This document shows positions 16,969-25,153 of a stretch of DNA of 62,121 nucleotides, piece after piece; within the stretch, counting starts at the first letter, position 1, and each line of letters begins with the position of its first letter. Source of the DNA: Nitrospira sp. (GTDB taxonomy: Bacteria > Nitrospirota > Nitrospiria > Nitrospirales > Nitrospiraceae); contig JARFPM010000009.1 of NCBI GenBank assembly GCA_030444405.1, forward strand, positions 1 through 62,121, given 5' to 3'. The notes below the pieces were generated by a model, which made no database searches, was not told the DNA's origin, and was given only the letters and a program-made list of their open reading frames with translations. Made by a program: the position numbers and the translations under genes.

Positions 16969-18243
16969 ATGAAAATTCTTGTCGTTGGGAGTGGCGGGCG
17001 AGAGCATGCGATGGTGTGGAAGCTCGCGCAGAGTCGGCGCCAGCCGGTCTTGTACTGTGCCCCAGGCAATGCGGGGATTGCTTCATTGGCGACCTGCATC
17101 CCGATTAAGTCGGACGACGTTGCCGGCCTGAAAGATTTCGCGATCCAAGAAAAGATTGATGTCACGGTGATCGGGCCTGAAGCGCCGCTCGCGTTGGGCA
17201 TCGTCGACGAATTCCGCACAGCTCGGCTCAGGGTTTTTGGACCGACCAGGAACGCTGCTCGCTTGGAAGCCAGTAAGAGCTTCGCGAAGGAGGTTATGGC
17301 ACAAGCCAAGATCCTGACGGCTCACTCCAAAAGTTTCGAAAAGATCGACGACGCACTGGCCTATGTCGAGCGGCAGAAGTTACCGGTCGTGATCAAAGCT
17401 GACGGGCTGGCTCAAGGAAAAGGTGTCATCATTGCGTCCACTCAGGACCAGGCGAAGCAGGCGATTGTGGATTCGATGGAGAAGGCCGTGTTCGGCCAAG
17501 CCGGCAAACAGGTGCTGATCGAGCAATTTCTCGACGGCGAGGAACTGACGATCATGGCGTTTACCGATGGCAAGACCGTGGTGCCGATGCCTCCGGCGCA
17601 GGATCATAAGCGGGTGGGCGATGGAGACACGGGCTTGAATACCGGCGGGATGGGCGCCTATTGCCCGGCACCACTGGGCACGACCGAGATCCAGGATCGA
17701 GTCCGTCGCGAAGTCTTGCAGCCGATGGTGGACGCCATGGCACGGCTCGGTTCGCCATTCCAAGGTGTGCTGTACGCAGGACTGATGGTGATGCACGGGG
17801 CGCCATACGTGCTCGAATTCAACGCTCGTATGGGCGATCCTGAAACTCAAGTTGTGCTGCCCTTGCTGAAGACTGATTTAGTCGATGTTCTTGAAGCTGT
17901 GAGTGAACATCGTCTTGACCAACTTTCTGTTGAGTGGCACCCGGACGCGACGGTCTGCGTGGTGATGGCATCGGGAGGCTACCCCGGTGCCTATCAGCAG
18001 GGAATACCGCTCTCGGGACTCCCCCCGGCAACAACTTTGTCGGACTCCTCGATGGTATTTCATGCGGGAACAGCACGGAGGGGGCATGAGATCGTGACAG
18101 CTGGAGGCCGCGTCCTCAGCGTGCTCGGTCGAGGACGAACATTACTTGAGGCACAAGGCGAGGCCTATCGAGTCGTGAAGACGATCTCTTTTGAGGGTTG
18201 CCACTTCCGTACGGACATCGCGCACCAGGCTCTCAAGGCATAA
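16969..18243 (+). CDS. purD: Phosphoribosylamine-glycine ligase
   Basis: PurD joins glycine to phosphoribosylamine in an ATP-dependent step of purine synthesis. The 424-residue protein has the N-terminal VVGSGGREHAMVW stretch, an ATP-grasp domain (about 105-330) with VIKADGLAQGKGV and the metal-binding EFNARMGDPETQ, and a C-terminal domain. The length matches the family. It follows purH, and both would contribute to purine synthesis. Confidence 0.96.
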   Translation: MKILVVGSGGREHAMVWKLAQSRRQPVLYCAPGNAGIASLATCIPIKSDDVAGLKDFAIQEKIDVTVIGPEAPLALGIVDEFRTARLRVFGPTRNAARLEASKSFAKEVMAQAKILTAHSKSFEKIDDALAYVERQKLPVVIKADGLAQGKGVIIASTQDQAKQAIVDSMEKAVFGQAGKQVLIEQFLDGEELTIMAFTDGKTVVPMPPAQDHKRVGDGDTGLNTGGMGAYCPAPLGTTEIQDRVRREVLQPMVDAMARLGSPFQGVLYAGLMVMHGAPYVLEFNARMGDPETQVVLPLLKTDLVDVLEAVSEHRLDQLSVEWHPDATVCVVMASGGYPGAYQQGIPLSGLPPATTLSDSSMVFHAGTARRGHEIVTAGGRVLSVLGRGRTLLEAQGEAYRVVKTISFEGCHFRTDIAHQALKA

Positions 18244-18317
18244 ACCGGGACAGTCACTCTTCTCGAACGACCTACTCATCAAGTTCGTCGATCGCATTCC
18301 GAGGACCCATCCACGCT

Positions 18318-18362
18318 GTAGATCTAGATCTACCTAGATCTGCCTACTGAGGTAGCTGTAGA
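18318..18362. repeat. GTAGATC palindrome cluster
   Basis: GTAGATCTAGATCTAC at 18318-18333 is a perfect 16-base palindrome. It is followed by CTAGATCT and another GTAGATC at 18356, and the segment CTACC/GGTAG forms further pairing. The cluster sits 75 bases after purD and 155 bases before the lipoprotein gene. It could be a terminator-like fold or a protein binding site; nothing more can be said. Confidence 0.5.
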
Positions 18363-18516
18363 TCCGAACAGCCGGGGCCGATCTTCTTTTTAGCCAATTC
18401 GTGCAATCTGTTAGAATATCTTCCCACGACAGTCAGTGCATAACATGCGAGGGACAGAGCATGTCTACACCAACACCTGGTAGAAACGGATCATTTCTGA
18501 TGAAAGGGGAACGGCC

Positions 18517-18954
18517 ATGACACGCCACCCAATGCGGGTAATCAGTACAGTCGTTGGTTTCAGTTTCACACTCGTCCTGGTGGGATGTGATTATTGGCCG
18601 CCAGCCTTGCAGGCTGAGATCGAACAATTGAGATCTGAAACCCAAACCCTGACCATAGAGAAGACTCAGCTTCAGGCCCAGGTCACCGACTTATCCAAGA
18701 CCAAACAGGAGCTGCAGGAGCAGCTTGATGAACTGAGCCGCATCAACCGGGAAAAAACCGGCATGATCACCAGCCTCCAAAACCAGCTGGATGCGACCCG
18801 CGCGAGGGCGTTGAAGGCGATGGCTCAGAAGGCACCGCCTCATAAAACACCGGCGAAACCAACTGGAAGGGCCGCCACCAGACCAGCCTCAAAAAGCGCC
18901 CCCAAGACGCCGGCAAGTAAGAACCAGGCTTCCAAGGCAGTCGGTGTCCGATAA
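18517..18954 (+). CDS. Small coiled-coil lipoprotein
   Basis: The 145-residue precursor has a signal peptide ending in LVLVGC (Cys at about 24), the lipobox of an exported lipoprotein. Residues about 30-95 form a Leu/Gln/Glu-rich coiled coil resembling Lpp-like or SlyB-partner proteins. The tail (about 100-145) is rich in Lys, Ala, Pro and Thr and may reach the peptidoglycan or membrane. There is no catalytic motif and no recognised family. The nearby GTAGATC palindromes may regulate it. Confidence 0.75.
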   Translation: MTRHPMRVISTVVGFSFTLVLVGCDYWPPALQAEIEQLRSETQTLTIEKTQLQAQVTDLSKTKQELQEQLDELSRINREKTGMITSLQNQLDATRARALKAMAQKAPPHKTPAKPTGRAATRPASKSAPKTPASKNQASKAVGVR

Positions 18955-18971
18955 TCGGCCCACGTGCCTAT

Positions 18972-19334
18972 TCATGTAGAGGAAGGCGTCGTCGTACTCG
19001 GTGTAGACGTTGACGAGCTGCTCGATGCCGCTGTCGAGGCCGCTGTAGGGGAAGAAGAGGCGGTACTTGATGGAGCAGCCGCTGCCGGCTCCTTCTTTTC
19101 TCCGGTACTCGTGCCACCGGTTTCACCGCCCGTGCTGGTGGATGGAGGTTTGAGTTTATCGGAGTAGTCGGTGACGTACCAGCCACTCCCCTTAAACATG
19201 ATTCCAGGCGATGAAATCAGCCGTCTGACCGCTTTCCCACACCGTTCACATGTCGAGAGCGGATCATCTTTGATGCTCTGCTTCACTTCAAAACGATACG
19301 AACAGCCGTCGCACTGATATTCGTAAATCGGCAC
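18972..19334 (-). CDS. FmdB-family zinc-ribbon protein
   Basis: The first 55 residues are the FmdB zinc ribbon: MPIYEYQC, Cys pairs CDGC (8-11) and CERC (about 29-32), and a SSPGIMFKGSGWYVTDY stretch. FmdB-type proteins are small putative regulators of unknown mechanism. From about residue 65 to the end (120) the sequence is almost only Ser, Thr, Ala and Pro with a few charged residues, an unusually long low-complexity tail. It is convergent with the lipoprotein gene. Confidence 0.85.
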   Translation of the reverse strand: MPIYEYQCDGCSYRFEVKQSIKDDPLSTCERCGKAVRRLISSPGIMFKGSGWYVTDYSDKLKPPSTSTGGETGGTSTGEKKEPAAAAPSSTASSSPTAASTAASSSSSTSTPSTTTPSST

Positions 19335-19384
19335 CGCTTTCCTCCCTCTTATCGTTACATCGACCTAGATGAGCCAGTCCCCCC

Positions 19385-20578
19385 TTACGCTAACTTCGCG
19401 AACGCCTGCCCCAATCGCTCAAGTCCTCGGGTGATATTCGTCATACTGGTGGCATAGGACAGACGGAGATGCTCGGGGCTTCCAAAGGGTTCACCCGGAA
19501 CGACCGCGATTCGGGCTTCATGCAGGAGATACTGCGCTACGTCATTCGGAGTCTTCAGCACTCCCGAAGGTCCACGTCTTCCCAACAAGCCTTTCACATT
19601 AGGGAACGCATAGAAGGCCCCACTCGGCATTCGGCATGACACACCGGGAATCTTGTTCAACCCTTCCACGATGGCGGTCCGGCGGCGGGAAAACTCTTCC
19701 ACCATTGTGCGAGTGAAGGGCTCCCCAAGACGCAACGCAGCGACGGCGGCCTTCTGCGAGATTGAGCAAGGATTCGACGTGCTCTGACTCTGGATATTAG
19801 CCATCGCTGTCATCAGATCTTTGGGACCAGCCGCGTACCCGATTCGCCACCCTGTCATGGCATAAGACTTTGATACGCCATTGATGATGACCGTGCGTGC
19901 AGCGATCTCTGATCCCAACGAGGCAATGCTGATGTGCGTGGCCCCATCGTAGAGCACCTTTTCATAAATCTCATCCGAAATGACCAGGAGGTCGTGCCGG
20001 ACCGCTGCTGAGGCGATCTGTTCCAACGTCGCCCGATCATACGTTGCACCAGTCGGGTTGCACGGGCTGTTCACGATGATGGCTTTGGTTCTCGGCGTAA
20101 TAAGTCGTTCCAACTCTGGAGTATGGACTGCGTAACCGTCCTCCTCCTTGGTCGGTAACAGAACCGGCGTCGCATCGTTGAGAAGCGCCTGATCCGCATA
20201 AGAAACCCAGTAGGGGATTGGAATGATGATCTCGTCACCCGCTTCGAGCAGGGCCTCTGCCAAATTGTAGAGCGAGTGCTTTGCCCCGCAGGAGACAAGG
20301 ATTTGAGACTTCTCATACCGAAGCCCAAGTTCAGCTTGGAACTTGTCGGCAATCGCGCCCCGTAACTCATCGATCCCGGACGAAGGTGTGTATTTGGTAA
20401 ACCCCTCCCGTATGGCCGCTTCTGCCGCAGCCTTAACCGGCTCCGGCGTGTCAAAATCCGGTTCACCGGCAGAAAAGTCGATGACGTCGAGTCCTTGCGC
20501 GGCCATGGCCTTGGCGGTTGCAGCCATGGCTAACGTCGGGGAGGGCGCGATACGACCGACACGTGCTGCCAATTTCAT
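19385..20578 (-). CDS. aspC: Pyridoxal-phosphate-dependent aspartate aminotransferase (class I)
   Basis: A 397-residue class I/II aminotransferase. It transfers amino groups between aspartate or a similar amino acid and 2-oxoglutarate. Visible landmarks are the substrate loop NSPCNPTGATY, the PLP-lysine motif GVSKSYAMTGWRIGY (Lys at about 235), and the C-terminal Arg of the LRLSYATS stretch. It overlaps coaD by four bases (the ATGA type), so coaD, rsmD and this gene form one operon. The exact substrate specificity (aspartate or prephenate/arogenate) cannot be fixed. Confidence 0.92.
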   Translation of the reverse strand: MKLAARVGRIAPSPTLAMAATAKAMAAQGLDVIDFSAGEPDFDTPEPVKAAAEAAIREGFTKYTPSSGIDELRGAIADKFQAELGLRYEKSQILVSCGAKHSLYNLAEALLEAGDEIIIPIPYWVSYADQALLNDATPVLLPTKEEDGYAVHTPELERLITPRTKAIIVNSPCNPTGATYDRATLEQIASAAVRHDLLVISDEIYEKVLYDGATHISIASLGSEIAARTVIINGVSKSYAMTGWRIGYAAGPKDLMTAMANIQSQSTSNPCSISQKAAVAALRLGEPFTRTMVEEFSRRRTAIVEGLNKIPGVSCRMPSGAFYAFPNVKGLLGRRGPSGVLKTPNDVAQYLLHEARIAVVPGEPFGSPEHLRLSYATSMTNITRGLERLGQAFAKLA

Positions 20579-21063
20579 GGTTTGAGACTCCGGATACGAG
20601 ATTGTAGGCGTCGGGCGACTTCTGGATGAAGAAAATCGATTAAATTTCCACCATGTTGGGCCACGTCTTTGATGATCGTCGAAGACAAGTATGAGTATTC
20701 TTCGCTCGGCATCAAGAACACAGTCTCCACTGTCTTCGCAAGTTTTCGGTTAACGAGCGCCATCTGAAACTCATGCTCAAAGTCTGAAATGGCCCGCAAG
20801 CCGCGGATGATCGCATGAGCGCCTGAACGCTCGACATAGTTGACGAGCAACCCATCGAACTGTGTGACCTCGACCTGTCCGACATCCTTCATGACCAGCT
20901 TTACCATATCAAGGCGTTCTGCCAAATTGAAGAGTGGGTGTTTAGACGGATTCGGAGCGACGGCCACCACCACCTTGTCGAACACGCGCAGGCTGCGGGT
21001 AATGATGTCCGTGTGGCCATGCGTAATGGGATCAAACGTGCCTGGGTAGATGCCGATTTTCAT
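20575..21063 (-). CDS. coaD: Phosphopantetheine adenylyltransferase
   Basis: CoaD makes dephospho-CoA from phosphopantetheine and ATP. The 162-residue protein shows the nucleotidyltransferase THGH motif (about 14-17), the YPGTFDP start, and the SSTIIK-like stretch near residue 128. Length is normal. It overlaps rsmD by four bases upstream and the aminotransferase by four bases downstream, giving tight translational coupling. Confidence 0.97.
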   Translation of the reverse strand: MKIGIYPGTFDPITHGHTDIITRSLRVFDKVVVAVAPNPSKHPLFNLAERLDMVKLVMKDVGQVEVTQFDGLLVNYVERSGAHAIIRGLRAISDFEHEFQMALVNRKLAKTVETVFLMPSEEYSYLSSTIIKDVAQHGGNLIDFLHPEVARRLQSRIRSLKP

Positions 21064-21641
21064 GCCGGCACAATGTGGGGACGGAAGTAGAGGGATAAGA
21101 CGGTATCACCGTAGCAATACCGACGCAAAAACTGGGTGCATCCCAACGACACGGGCAAGGCGGTTTTCGCAGCATGTTCGATGATCAACCATGCGCCCAG
21201 CGCAAACAGATCATCGGTCCTTGGCTCAGCCAGTAAGGATGGAAGCTCAGACGCCTCGGCATAGGGTGGGTCGGCAAAGACAATATCATAGGGACCGTGC
21301 CACTGATCGGGATGGTTGAGGAATTGTTGGACGGTCTGACTCAGCACGGCTATTTCATCACCGATGTGACAGAGCTCCAGGTTTTGTCGCAGCAGTTTCA
21401 ATGCATCCCGGTGCGACTCAACGGAGGTCACGTGTTCAACACCACGGCTTACGGCTTCGATCCCCACGGCTCCGGTCCCAGCGTAGAGATCCAAAAAGCG
21501 ACTGTTCCTAAGCCGATGACCAAGAATTGAAAACAGGGCTTCTCGAACCCGGTCAGAGGTTGGGCGAAGAGCGAGTGTTCGCGGTCCATAGAGTCGACGA
21601 CCTCGGTGGGTACCGGCGATCACACGCATACCAGACAACAT
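21060..21641 (-). CDS. rsmD: 16S rRNA (guanine966-N2)-methyltransferase
   Basis: RsmD methylates G966 of 16S rRNA with S-adenosylmethionine. The 193-residue protein has the family start MRVIAGTHRGRRL, motif LDLYAGTGAVGIEA for the cofactor and the catalytic DPPY tetrapeptide (FADPPY). The ATG at 21641 adds four residues before the usual MRVIAG start, which is at 21629; either is possible. It is the first gene of the rsmD-coaD-aminotransferase operon. Confidence 0.95.
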   Translation of the reverse strand: MLSGMRVIAGTHRGRRLYGPRTLALRPTSDRVREALFSILGHRLRNSRFLDLYAGTGAVGIEAVSRGVEHVTSVESHRDALKLLRQNLELCHIGDEIAVLSQTVQQFLNHPDQWHGPYDIVFADPPYAEASELPSLLAEPRTDDLFALGAWLIIEHAAKTALPVSLGCTQFLRRYCYGDTVLSLYFRPHIVPA

Positions 21642-21751
21642 CGTCTAAGCAATCAAATGTAACACAGCGTTTTTGCAGGGGTCAAGAAATGTGGAAGGTA
21701 GGGCTAGCCGTCTGAGCCGCGACTGAGTCGGGAAGGATCATGGGTGATCTT

Positions 21752-21780
21752 TTGACCGTCTTCTTGCAGAAGACTATAAT
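21752..21780 (+). promoter_or_regulatory. Orphan sigma-70 promoter with near-consensus elements
   Basis: TTGACC at 21752-21757 and a perfect TATAAT at 21775-21780 are 17 bases apart. The promoter points rightward into an area with no plus-strand gene: the next is radC at 22240. The adjoining 21781-21823 forms a hairpin with the 8-base arms GCGATCGT and ACGATCGC. It therefore may drive an untranslated or antisense RNA over the zinc-ribbon gene. No terminator was identified. Confidence 0.5.
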
Positions 21781-21882
21781 GCGATCGTTGGCCTTACTGG
21801 TAGGTAAAGGAAGACACGATCGCCCTAAGAGTCCCAGCAGGTCCCCAGACGGGCCCGAGCTCCGAGCCTGAAGGATCATGAT

Positions 21883-22056
21883 TTACCGAGCCGCGACGGT
21901 CTGAGAATCACGGGCAGCCAGACTCTTTCTACGGTTGTTGGAGATGGTGCGGTCAATAATGGCACCGCAATTGATGCATTTCCATGCATAGAAGACGAGA
22001 AAGAAATCAGAGAACCGTTCCAACATCATCATCCCTTTGCATTTCGGACATTCCAT
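21883..22056 (-). CDS. 57-residue zinc-ribbon protein
   Basis: This short frame begins with ATG at 22056, preceded by GGGAGG at a good distance. The protein opens with a CPKC pair (residues 3-6), has a second pair CINC (27-30) after an aromatic stretch, and ends with a basic tail (RTISNNRRKSLAARD). Four cysteines in two CxxC pairs suggest a single zinc site. Such small ribbons may bind RNA or DNA or a partner protein. It lies upstream of rsmD on the same strand and under the orphan promoter's antisense path. It is shorter than most gene callers accept. Confidence 0.75.
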   Translation of the reverse strand: MECPKCKGMMMLERFSDFFLVFYAWKCINCGAIIDRTISNNRRKSLAARDSQTVAAR

Positions 22057-22239
22057 TGATCCCTCCCAAGGTGGCTACGTTCACAGCTGGTGGCAAACTT
22101 AAGCAAGAGCTGCACCAATTTGTCATATTTCAGTATTTCAACAGGTTATGAATACGTATTTACCTTAGGCGGGTAATTTCCCCTTATTTGCCGGTACAAA
22201 AGAGTCCGGACCGTCAATTTTTTGTCATCGAGGGGCTGC

Positions 22240-23001
22240 GTGGCAGACAAGGGACCGAGAAAAGGCATTGCGTACTGGCCAAAGACCGAACGGCCCCGTG
22301 AGCGTCTTCTTGCCAAGGGGTCTGAAGCCTTGTCCGATGCCCATCTTCTCGCCATCCTCCTGAGAACCGGCCGCCGCGATTCATCCGCCGTGCAAGTGGC
22401 CATCGAGCTCCTCAACCAAGTAGGTGGGCTGGGAGGATTGGCGGCCTGCGGCATTGAAGAACTCTGTGCCATCCCTGGCGTAGGTCCGGCCAAAGCAGCC
22501 CAACTCAAGGCAGCGGTAGCATTAGGGAGACGGTCTCTGGCCGTTCCAATGTCTACGGGCACTCGTATTTCCTCAAGTGCGGATCTCTTTAAACATTTCC
22601 ACCCTGCACTCCGCGATGTGAAACACGAACTCTTCAAGGTCGTGCTGCTGGACGCAAAAAATACTGTAATCAAAGAGACCACGGTCTCAGAGGGAAGCCT
22701 CACGCTCAGCATCGTGCATCCACGAGAGGTTTTTGCGCTCGCCGTCCGGGAATCGGCCGCCGCGGTCATTTTTCTTCACAACCATCCCAGCGGAGATCCG
22801 ACTCCAAGCCTAGAGGATCGGCGATTGACCGATCGATTAGCAACGGCCGGCAAGCTATTGGGGATCTGCGTATTGGACCATGTGATTATTGGAGATGGTC
22901 GCTATGTGAGTTTTGCCGACGAAGGATGGATGACAGGACAGAGAAATGAGTACGAAGGCCCGGACATTATGTCGACCCAAACACCAGCCCGAGGAACGTG
23001 A
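22240..23001 (+). CDS. radC: RadC/JAB-domain DNA repair-like protein
   Basis: The 253-residue protein has the RadC layout: an N-terminal helix-hairpin-helix part (about 25-95, LCAIPGVGPAKAAQLKAA) and a C-terminal JAB/MPN metalloprotease-like domain with HNHPSGDPTPSLED (about 185-199). RadC was once linked to repair, but its activity is unproven. GTG at 22240 is chosen because AGGGG lies four bases upstream; a TTG at 22222 would add six residues. It is followed after 44 bases by the EF-G-like gene. Confidence 0.93.
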   Translation: MADKGPRKGIAYWPKTERPRERLLAKGSEALSDAHLLAILLRTGRRDSSAVQVAIELLNQVGGLGGLAACGIEELCAIPGVGPAKAAQLKAAVALGRRSLAVPMSTGTRISSSADLFKHFHPALRDVKHELFKVVLLDAKNTVIKETTVSEGSLTLSIVHPREVFALAVRESAAAVIFLHNHPSGDPTPSLEDRRLTDRLATAGKLLGICVLDHVIIGDGRYVSFADEGWMTGQRNEYEGPDIMSTQTPARGT

Positions 23002-23045
23002 GGAAGCGACTGACCTAAACGCATACTCAACAAGGAGGGCAGATT

Positions 23046-25148
23046 ATGGAAACAGCCCGTCTGGAGCCCATCAGAAACGTGGCGATCCTATCCAACGCCG
23101 GTGCAGGCAAGACCTCTCTCAGTGAGGCCTTGCTCTATGTCGGTGGAGCGATCCCCGCGCTCGGTTCCGTGACGCAGGGTACCACCGCTTCTGATTTTGA
23201 GCCGGAAGAGCTTCGTCATCGCAATTCGACCAGTACCAGTCTCCTTCAGTTCTCGTGGAATCACACCAACATCAATCTGATTGACCCCCCCGGGGCACTC
23301 GATCTTCTTGGTGAACCACTCGCCGCACTGCAGGCCGTCGATGCGGTTATCCTTATTCTGAGCGGCAACATGGGGGTGAGGACGGAGCTGGCACGGCTGT
23401 GGGCGAGGATCAAAGAGTTGGACCTTCCTTGTCTCCTCTTCGTAAATGGACTCGACAAGGAAGGTGCATCGTTCGAGAACGCTCTGGAGACCTGCCGCCA
23501 GCAGCTCGGCTGTGCTCCAATCCCTATGACGGTACCGGTCAACCCAGGCGCAAATTTAGACGGCGTGATTGATGTGCGACATGAAAAGCTGGTGCGGTCA
23601 GGGCCGACTTCTGCTAAAGCCGAACACCTACCGGTCTTAAACAACCTCGGGAATATTCTGAGCGGAGCGCGCAAACAGCTCGTGGAGGCGATCGCGGAGA
23701 GCGGGGAAACCTTGTTGGAGACCTACCTGACCCAGGGAGATTTGAGCCATGAAGACCTTCTGCAAGGACTCCGACGCGACATCCAGACGAATCAGTTTCT
23801 TCCCGTGTATGCCGGATCCGCCACGCAGAATGTCGGAATCTGGTCCCTGTTGGATGCGATTGTCGCCTTATTGCCGTCATCCTCCGAGCGTGGTGCGGCC
23901 CATCCATGGCACGGTATCCACCCAGAGACTCACGAAGGCTGTGAGCGGAAGGGGAGTCTGCAGGAACCGTTTTCAGCCTATGTCTTCAAGACCATCATCG
24001 ACCCATTCGTCGGACGGCTGTCCTATTGCCGTGTCTTGTCGGGAACAATCCATGCCGATGCCACGGTGCTGAATACTTCAAAACATGTACGGGAGAAGCT
24101 CGGCCATTTCTACACCGTGTTGGGCAAGCGTCATGTGGCCGTCGACTCCGCACGAGAGGGAGAGATTGTGGCGATCGGGAAGCTCAAGGACACACATACC
24201 GGCGACACGCTGTGTCACGAGAGCGCTCCCATCTGTTACCCCATGTTGAGTCTACCCAAGCCAATCTTGTCGTTCGCGATTGAAGCCAAGTCCAAGACGG
24301 ATATCGACAAGGTAAGCCTTGGTCTTCACAAACTCATCGAAGAGGACCCCACGCTGGAATTCGCACGCAATGCCGAAACCAAGGAAATGGTACTCAGCGG
24401 CATGGGGCAGTTCCACATCGATTTGGCCCTCGAGAAACTCCATCGAAAGTTTGGAGCCGATGTCATACTCCATACGCCGAAGGTCCCGTATCGGGAAACG
24501 CTCAAGACGAAATCACAGGCACAGGGCAAGTACAAGAAGCAAACTGGCGGTCATGGGCAATACGGCGATTGCTGGCTTGAAGTGGCGCCGCTCCCGCGCG
24601 GCCACGGGTACGTGTTCGAGAATCGCGTGGTCGGAGGAGCAATTCCTCGAAATTTCATTCCCGCCGTGGAAAAAGGGGTCCTGGAGGCCATGCATGAGGG
24701 ACCGTTGAGCGGGTTTCCGGTCGTCGATGTGCAGGTGGCCGTCTATGACGGATCCTATCATGTGGTGGATTCGTCAGAGATGTCATTCAAGATCGCGGGA
24801 TCGATGGCATTCAAGAAAGCTATGGAGACCGCGCATCCAGTGTTACTTGAGCCTGTTATGATAGTCGAAATAGACACACCCACCGACGCGGTCGGAGCTG
24901 TCATGGGAGACTTGAGCGCCCGACGGGGTCGAATCGTAGCCGTCAACGCGCAAGACCATGCCGAACAGATCAAAGCGTTGGTTCCGCTGGCTGAGCTGCT
25001 TCGATATGCGACGGCCCTCAACGCCATGACCGGGGGGCGGGGCAGCTATGTCATGGATTTCGCGCAGTATGATGAAGTGCCAAGAGAGTTGGCTGCAAAG
25101 GTCATCGAGCGACATAAGGCAGAAGGACAAGCCGCCACGGCCCACTGA
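23046..25148 (+). CDS. Elongation factor G-like GTPase
   Basis: This 700-residue protein has all EF-G domains: GTPase (about 1-270), domain II, then III, IV and V. Sequence motifs are unusual: the P-loop is SNAGAGKTS rather than AHVDAGKT, the switch II motif reads DPPG instead of DTPG, and the base-recognition motif NGLD replaces NKMD. These belong to the EF-G II / FusA2-like group of uncertain role, distinct from the essential elongation factor. Start ATG at 23046 has GGAGGGC upstream. It follows radC and may share its transcript. Confidence 0.88.
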   Translation: METARLEPIRNVAILSNAGAGKTSLSEALLYVGGAIPALGSVTQGTTASDFEPEELRHRNSTSTSLLQFSWNHTNINLIDPPGALDLLGEPLAALQAVDAVILILSGNMGVRTELARLWARIKELDLPCLLFVNGLDKEGASFENALETCRQQLGCAPIPMTVPVNPGANLDGVIDVRHEKLVRSGPTSAKAEHLPVLNNLGNILSGARKQLVEAIAESGETLLETYLTQGDLSHEDLLQGLRRDIQTNQFLPVYAGSATQNVGIWSLLDAIVALLPSSSERGAAHPWHGIHPETHEGCERKGSLQEPFSAYVFKTIIDPFVGRLSYCRVLSGTIHADATVLNTSKHVREKLGHFYTVLGKRHVAVDSAREGEIVAIGKLKDTHTGDTLCHESAPICYPMLSLPKPILSFAIEAKSKTDIDKVSLGLHKLIEEDPTLEFARNAETKEMVLSGMGQFHIDLALEKLHRKFGADVILHTPKVPYRETLKTKSQAQGKYKKQTGGHGQYGDCWLEVAPLPRGHGYVFENRVVGGAIPRNFIPAVEKGVLEAMHEGPLSGFPVVDVQVAVYDGSYHVVDSSEMSFKIAGSMAFKKAMETAHPVLLEPVMIVEIDTPTDAVGAVMGDLSARRGRIVAVNAQDHAEQIKALVPLAELLRYATALNAMTGGRGSYVMDFAQYDEVPRELAAKVIERHKAEGQAATAH

Positions 25149-25153
25149 AATCA

